Source of the DNA: JAJYKN01 sp035516155
Lineage (GTDB): Bacteria > Nitrospirota > UBA9217
Direction of reading: 5' to 3'
NCBI GenBank assembly: GCA_035516155.1
Contig: DATJAP010000031.1
Coordinates: forward strand, 1 to 25,545
DNA: 25,545 nt
Made by a program: the position numbers and the translations under genes
In this document: positions 23,497 through 25,545 of the stretch, piece after piece
How positions within the stretch are numbered: position 1 is the first letter of the stretch
Layout: every line of letters begins with the position of its first letter
The notes under the pieces: model-generated
Seen by the model: the letters and a program-made list of their open reading frames with translations, nothing else
What the model was told of the DNA's origin: nothing
Databases searched by the model: none

Positions 23497-23615
23497 CCAC
23501 CGGGGCAAAAAAGTGTTCCTCCTCGACTCCCGGAACCTGTCGTGAACGGCGGCCCCGAAATCAGCAAGAGCGGAAGGCACTCCTGATCGCTGGTGTCTTG
23601 CGATAGCGAATCCGA

Positions 23616-24869
23616 TTAATGGTGTTTTGTTCGCGACTCGAAACGACGGTTTTTTGAGGGGTGACGAGGTTTCTGCGCCGCAACTGCCGCCGCATGCCTC
23701 TTTTCTTCAGCGGTCCGGCGGATTTCCCTGATGTACATGGCGTCTTCGGCCCATTCTACGGGGATTTTCTGGCCGATGTATTTTTCGATGCCCTCAAGGG
23801 AATAGACATATTCCTCATCGGCGAGGCTGAGCGCTTTCCCCGTTGCCCCGGCGCGGCCAGTCCTGCCAATGCGGTGCACGTAATCCTCGGCGTCCTGGGG
23901 GAGGTCATAATTAATGACATGGGTCACCCCTTCGACATGAATGCCGCGGCTGGCCACATCTGTAGCGACGAGAATGGGAAGTTTTCCTTCTTTGAAATCA
24001 GCGAGGAGCCGGAGCCTTTTTTTCTGGATGATATCGCCGGTGATCGCATCGGCCTTCCAGCTGTTCCGGTTCAACCGCTCGACGACCATGTCGGCAGCGC
24101 GCCGGGTGTTCACAAAGATGAGCGTGCGGACGGGTTTTTCCTTCCTGAGGAGTCCGAGCAGGAGCGGAATTTTCTCGTGCTTGCCGACATGGTAAAGGAC
24201 CTGCTCTACCTGATCCACGGTGATTTTTTCGGGCGTGATCGAAATCTTTTCGGGAAGATTCATGAATTCGTAAGCGAGTTCCATAACACGGTAGGAGAGA
24301 GTCGCCGAGAAAAGCATGGACTGCCGCTTGGTGAACGGCTGCATTTTCCGGAGCAGGTACCGCAGATCATCGATGAAACCCATATCGAACATGCGGTCGG
24401 CCTCGTCGATGATAAGATAACGGGTTTTCTTGAGGTTGTAAATGTTCTGCTTGTAATAATCGATGAGTCTGCCCGGAGTGCCGATGAGCACATCGACGCC
24501 CTTCTGGAGGATGTCCATCTGCTTCTGGTAATCGATGCCGCCATAGACTGCGAGCAGGCGGAAGCCCGTGAACTTGCCCAGCCGCAATGCTTCATGGTAT
24601 ATCTGATCGGCAAGCTCGCGCGTTGGAGCGATGATGAGCGCTTGGGGAGAGTTCCCGAGGCCCATCGTCGGGTTTCTGATCATCCGTGAGAACAACGAAA
24701 TAAGAAAAGCCGCTGTCTTTCCCGTACCGGTTTGCGCCTGCGCCGCGACATCTTCTCCGCGAACCGCTCGCGGGATGACTTGCTCCTGAACGGGCGTACA
24801 AATCGTAAAGCCTGACTGCTCGATTCCTTGCTTTACTTCGTAGGGAATATCTAATTCACTGAATTGCAT
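23616..24869 (-). CDS. DEAD-box ATP-dependent RNA helicase (RhlB/RhlE-like)
   Basis: Helicase of 417 residues with all family motifs: the Q motif (F..CTPVQEQVIP), Walker A AQTGTGKT (45-52), APTRELADQ, GTPGRL, DEAD in IIDEADRMFD, SAT in FSATLS, VATDVASRGIHV and HRIGRTGRAG. A basic tail (KPRHPSKNRRFESRTKHH) ends the protein and probably binds RNA. Such enzymes unwind short RNA duplexes in ribosome assembly or RNA decay; the start FSELDIPYEVKQGIEQSGF is nearest to RhlB. The ATG at 24869 has GGAG five bases before it; a TTG nine codons earlier has none. It has its own promoter region and no close partner. Confidence 0.95.
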   Translation of the reverse strand: MQFSELDIPYEVKQGIEQSGFTICTPVQEQVIPRAVRGEDVAAQAQTGTGKTAAFLISLFSRMIRNPTMGLGNSPQALIIAPTRELADQIYHEALRLGKFTGFRLLAVYGGIDYQKQMDILQKGVDVLIGTPGRLIDYYKQNIYNLKKTRYLIIDEADRMFDMGFIDDLRYLLRKMQPFTKRQSMLFSATLSYRVMELAYEFMNLPEKISITPEKITVDQVEQVLYHVGKHEKIPLLLGLLRKEKPVRTLIFVNTRRAADMVVERLNRNSWKADAITGDIIQKKRLRLLADFKEGKLPILVATDVASRGIHVEGVTHVINYDLPQDAEDYVHRIGRTGRAGATGKALSLADEEYVYSLEGIEKYIGQKIPVEWAEDAMYIREIRRTAEEKRHAAAVAAQKPRHPSKNRRFESRTKHH

Positions 24870-25358
24870 TTTTCTCCGGATGAAGTTCGAAGACAATTTG
24901 TCAACGATTTATTTTATCTAATATACCATAGGTGATGCGGCGAACAAAAGAAAATTCTGCTGTGCCCGCGAGTCAGCGTCGATGAACCTCAACTGAGTGG
25001 AGAGATTATTTCAACACCACTGCCCGAAAAATCACAACAGGAGAAAATTTGAAATGGGCCTGCATGCATTCATTCGCCGACCCGATTCGCAGTTGTCGAA
25101 ACTGAGCTCGTGCAATGTACGGAATTGAGGCGCTGTTAGCGCGGATATTTCCATCTTGCCGCGGGTGTTGATGCGGTGCTTGCACGCGTGCACTGTCCGG
25201 AGTGCCAGAAAGCATTGGTCCCGGACGCCGGACGTAGACAAATAATAGTGTGAAATTTATAAAAAAACAATAATATTTGTGACCAATTTTACCTCCTGTT
25301 GATTACTGTGTTGATAAATTGTCTAACCATAAGAAAAATAATTTATTTAATTTTCTTG
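24870..25358. other. Intergenic stretch of about 490 bases, AT-rich at its end
   Basis: No protein gene is supported here. The helicase leader contains the near-palindrome GACAATTTGTC (24892-24902). A short frame ending near 25250 encodes HCPECQKAL, a zinc-finger-like piece, but it is interrupted upstream and has no start signal, so it could be a gene remnant. From 25255 on the DNA is strongly AT-rich and leads into the promoter at 25359. Confidence 0.45.
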
Positions 25359-25393
25359 TTGACAAAATATACACTCTTGTAGTATATTTTGTC
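25359..25393 (+). promoter_or_regulatory. Promoter overlapped by a 12-bp perfect inverted repeat (operator)
   Basis: TTGACA (25359-25364) and TATATT (25383-25388), 18 bases apart, form a good sigma70 promoter. GACAAAATATAC (25361-25372) and GTATATTTTGTC (25382-25393) are perfect complements separated by nine bases, so the repeat covers both promoter boxes. A dimeric regulator binding here would block RNA polymerase. The gene just downstream encodes a winged-helix regulator, so self-repression is likely. Confidence 0.7.
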
Positions 25394-25409
25394 CACGAGG
25401 TGACACAAG

Positions 25410-25545
25410 GTGCTGACAAAACTCTTCTCTTCGACAAGAGCGGAGCTTTTAGGCCTGTTCTTTAACAACCCGGATGATCGATTCTACCTGAGGGAGATAG
25501 CGCGCCATATCGGGAAGGATGCGGCGGGGATCAAGCGGGAGCTTG
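25410..25545 (+). CDS. Winged-helix transcriptional regulator, N-terminal part (3' end outside window)
   Basis: GTG 25410 opens a frame that runs to the window edge (45 codons). The visible start is MLTKLFSSTRAELLGLFF, then NNPDDRFYLREIARHIGKD and AAGIKREL. This is the start of a winged helix-turn-helix domain of the ArsR/MarR-like type, in which LREIARHIG is the first HTH helix. Similar N-termini occur in small regulators that carry a nucleotidyltransferase domain after the HTH; the rest is not visible, so this cannot be decided. GAGG stands nine bases before the GTG. The perfect inverted repeat over its promoter suggests self-regulation. Confidence 0.75.
   Translation, partial: MLTKLFSSTRAELLGLFFNNPDDRFYLREIARHIGKDAAGIKREL

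Noticed and set aside
23661..24689. 342-codon plus-strand frame over the helicase gene
   Set aside because: Antisense shadow of a complete DEAD-box protein.
25006..25241. Minus-strand frames of 69 codons near the end
   Set aside because: Two overlapping frames with no start signal or motif; more likely chance.
1..25545. CRISPR array, phage genes or a known defence system
   Set aside because: No regular spaced repeats, Cas genes, phage structural genes or defence-gene sets were seen in the window.

Overview
The window reads like a chromosomal segment of a Gram-negative, respiratory bacterium of moderate GC content. Signs are c-type heme proteins, a periplasmic heme-type sensor kinase, a caa3-type oxidase, a lipoprotein, a signal-peptide protein and many cysteine-rich proteins. 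The mix of these with a FadI/FadJ-type beta-oxidation set and an MPT-binding protein with a cysteine tail suggests a deltaproteobacterial (Desulfobacterota/Desulfuromonadota) or Nitrospirota-like lineage. That placement is inference and not firm.

Layout. 1-1200: the 3' part of an IS630-family transposase gene, then a tRNA 3' fragment without its 5' half, then about 700 bases of apparently non-coding or decayed DNA ending in a good sigma70-type promoter. 1219-3075 (+): a membrane histidine kinase whose periplasmic part carries a CXXCH heme-c motif. 3099-5416 (-): a purine operon, in transcription order a small exported protein, purM, purN. 5782-5988 (+): a promoter and a decayed small cytochrome c gene. 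6045-7190 (+): a MoeA/MogA-like molybdopterin-binding protein with a four-cysteine tail.

13158-7249 (-): a terminal oxidase operon in transcription order sco, coxA (A2-type, YSHPAVY), coxC, coxD, coxB (CuA domain plus fused cytochrome c), ctaB (heme O synthase), and a small cysteine-rich protein coupled to ctaB by an ATGA overlap. It contains subunits I-IV, the copper chaperone and the heme O synthase, so it could assemble a caa3 oxidase apart from the heme A synthase step, which is not in the window.

13323-16513 (+): a cysteine-rich DUF5714-like protein and an HD-GYP phosphodiesterase with a zinc ribbon, both apparently transcribed as leaderless mRNAs; then a structured leader with an intrinsic-terminator hairpin in front of a two-CBS-domain protein; then a one-cluster ferredoxin. 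17924-16596 (-): a lipoprotein alpha/beta hydrolase. 23402-18072 (-): a fatty-acid degradation operon (acyl-CoA ligase, thiolase, FadJ-like two-function enzyme) with a palindromic candidate operator. 24869-23616 (-): a DEAD-box RNA helicase. The end holds an AT-rich promoter covered by a 12-bp perfect inverted repeat and the first 45 codons of a winged-helix regulator.

The items most worth following up are the heme-c sensor kinase, the structured leader before the CBS gene, the tRNA fragment next to the IS, the decayed cytochrome gene whose frameshift can be explained by a 5-base tandem duplication, the STI1/DP-like exported protein in the purine operon, and the cysteine-rich protein coupled to heme O synthase. 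All calls are from reading the sequence; no database search was run.
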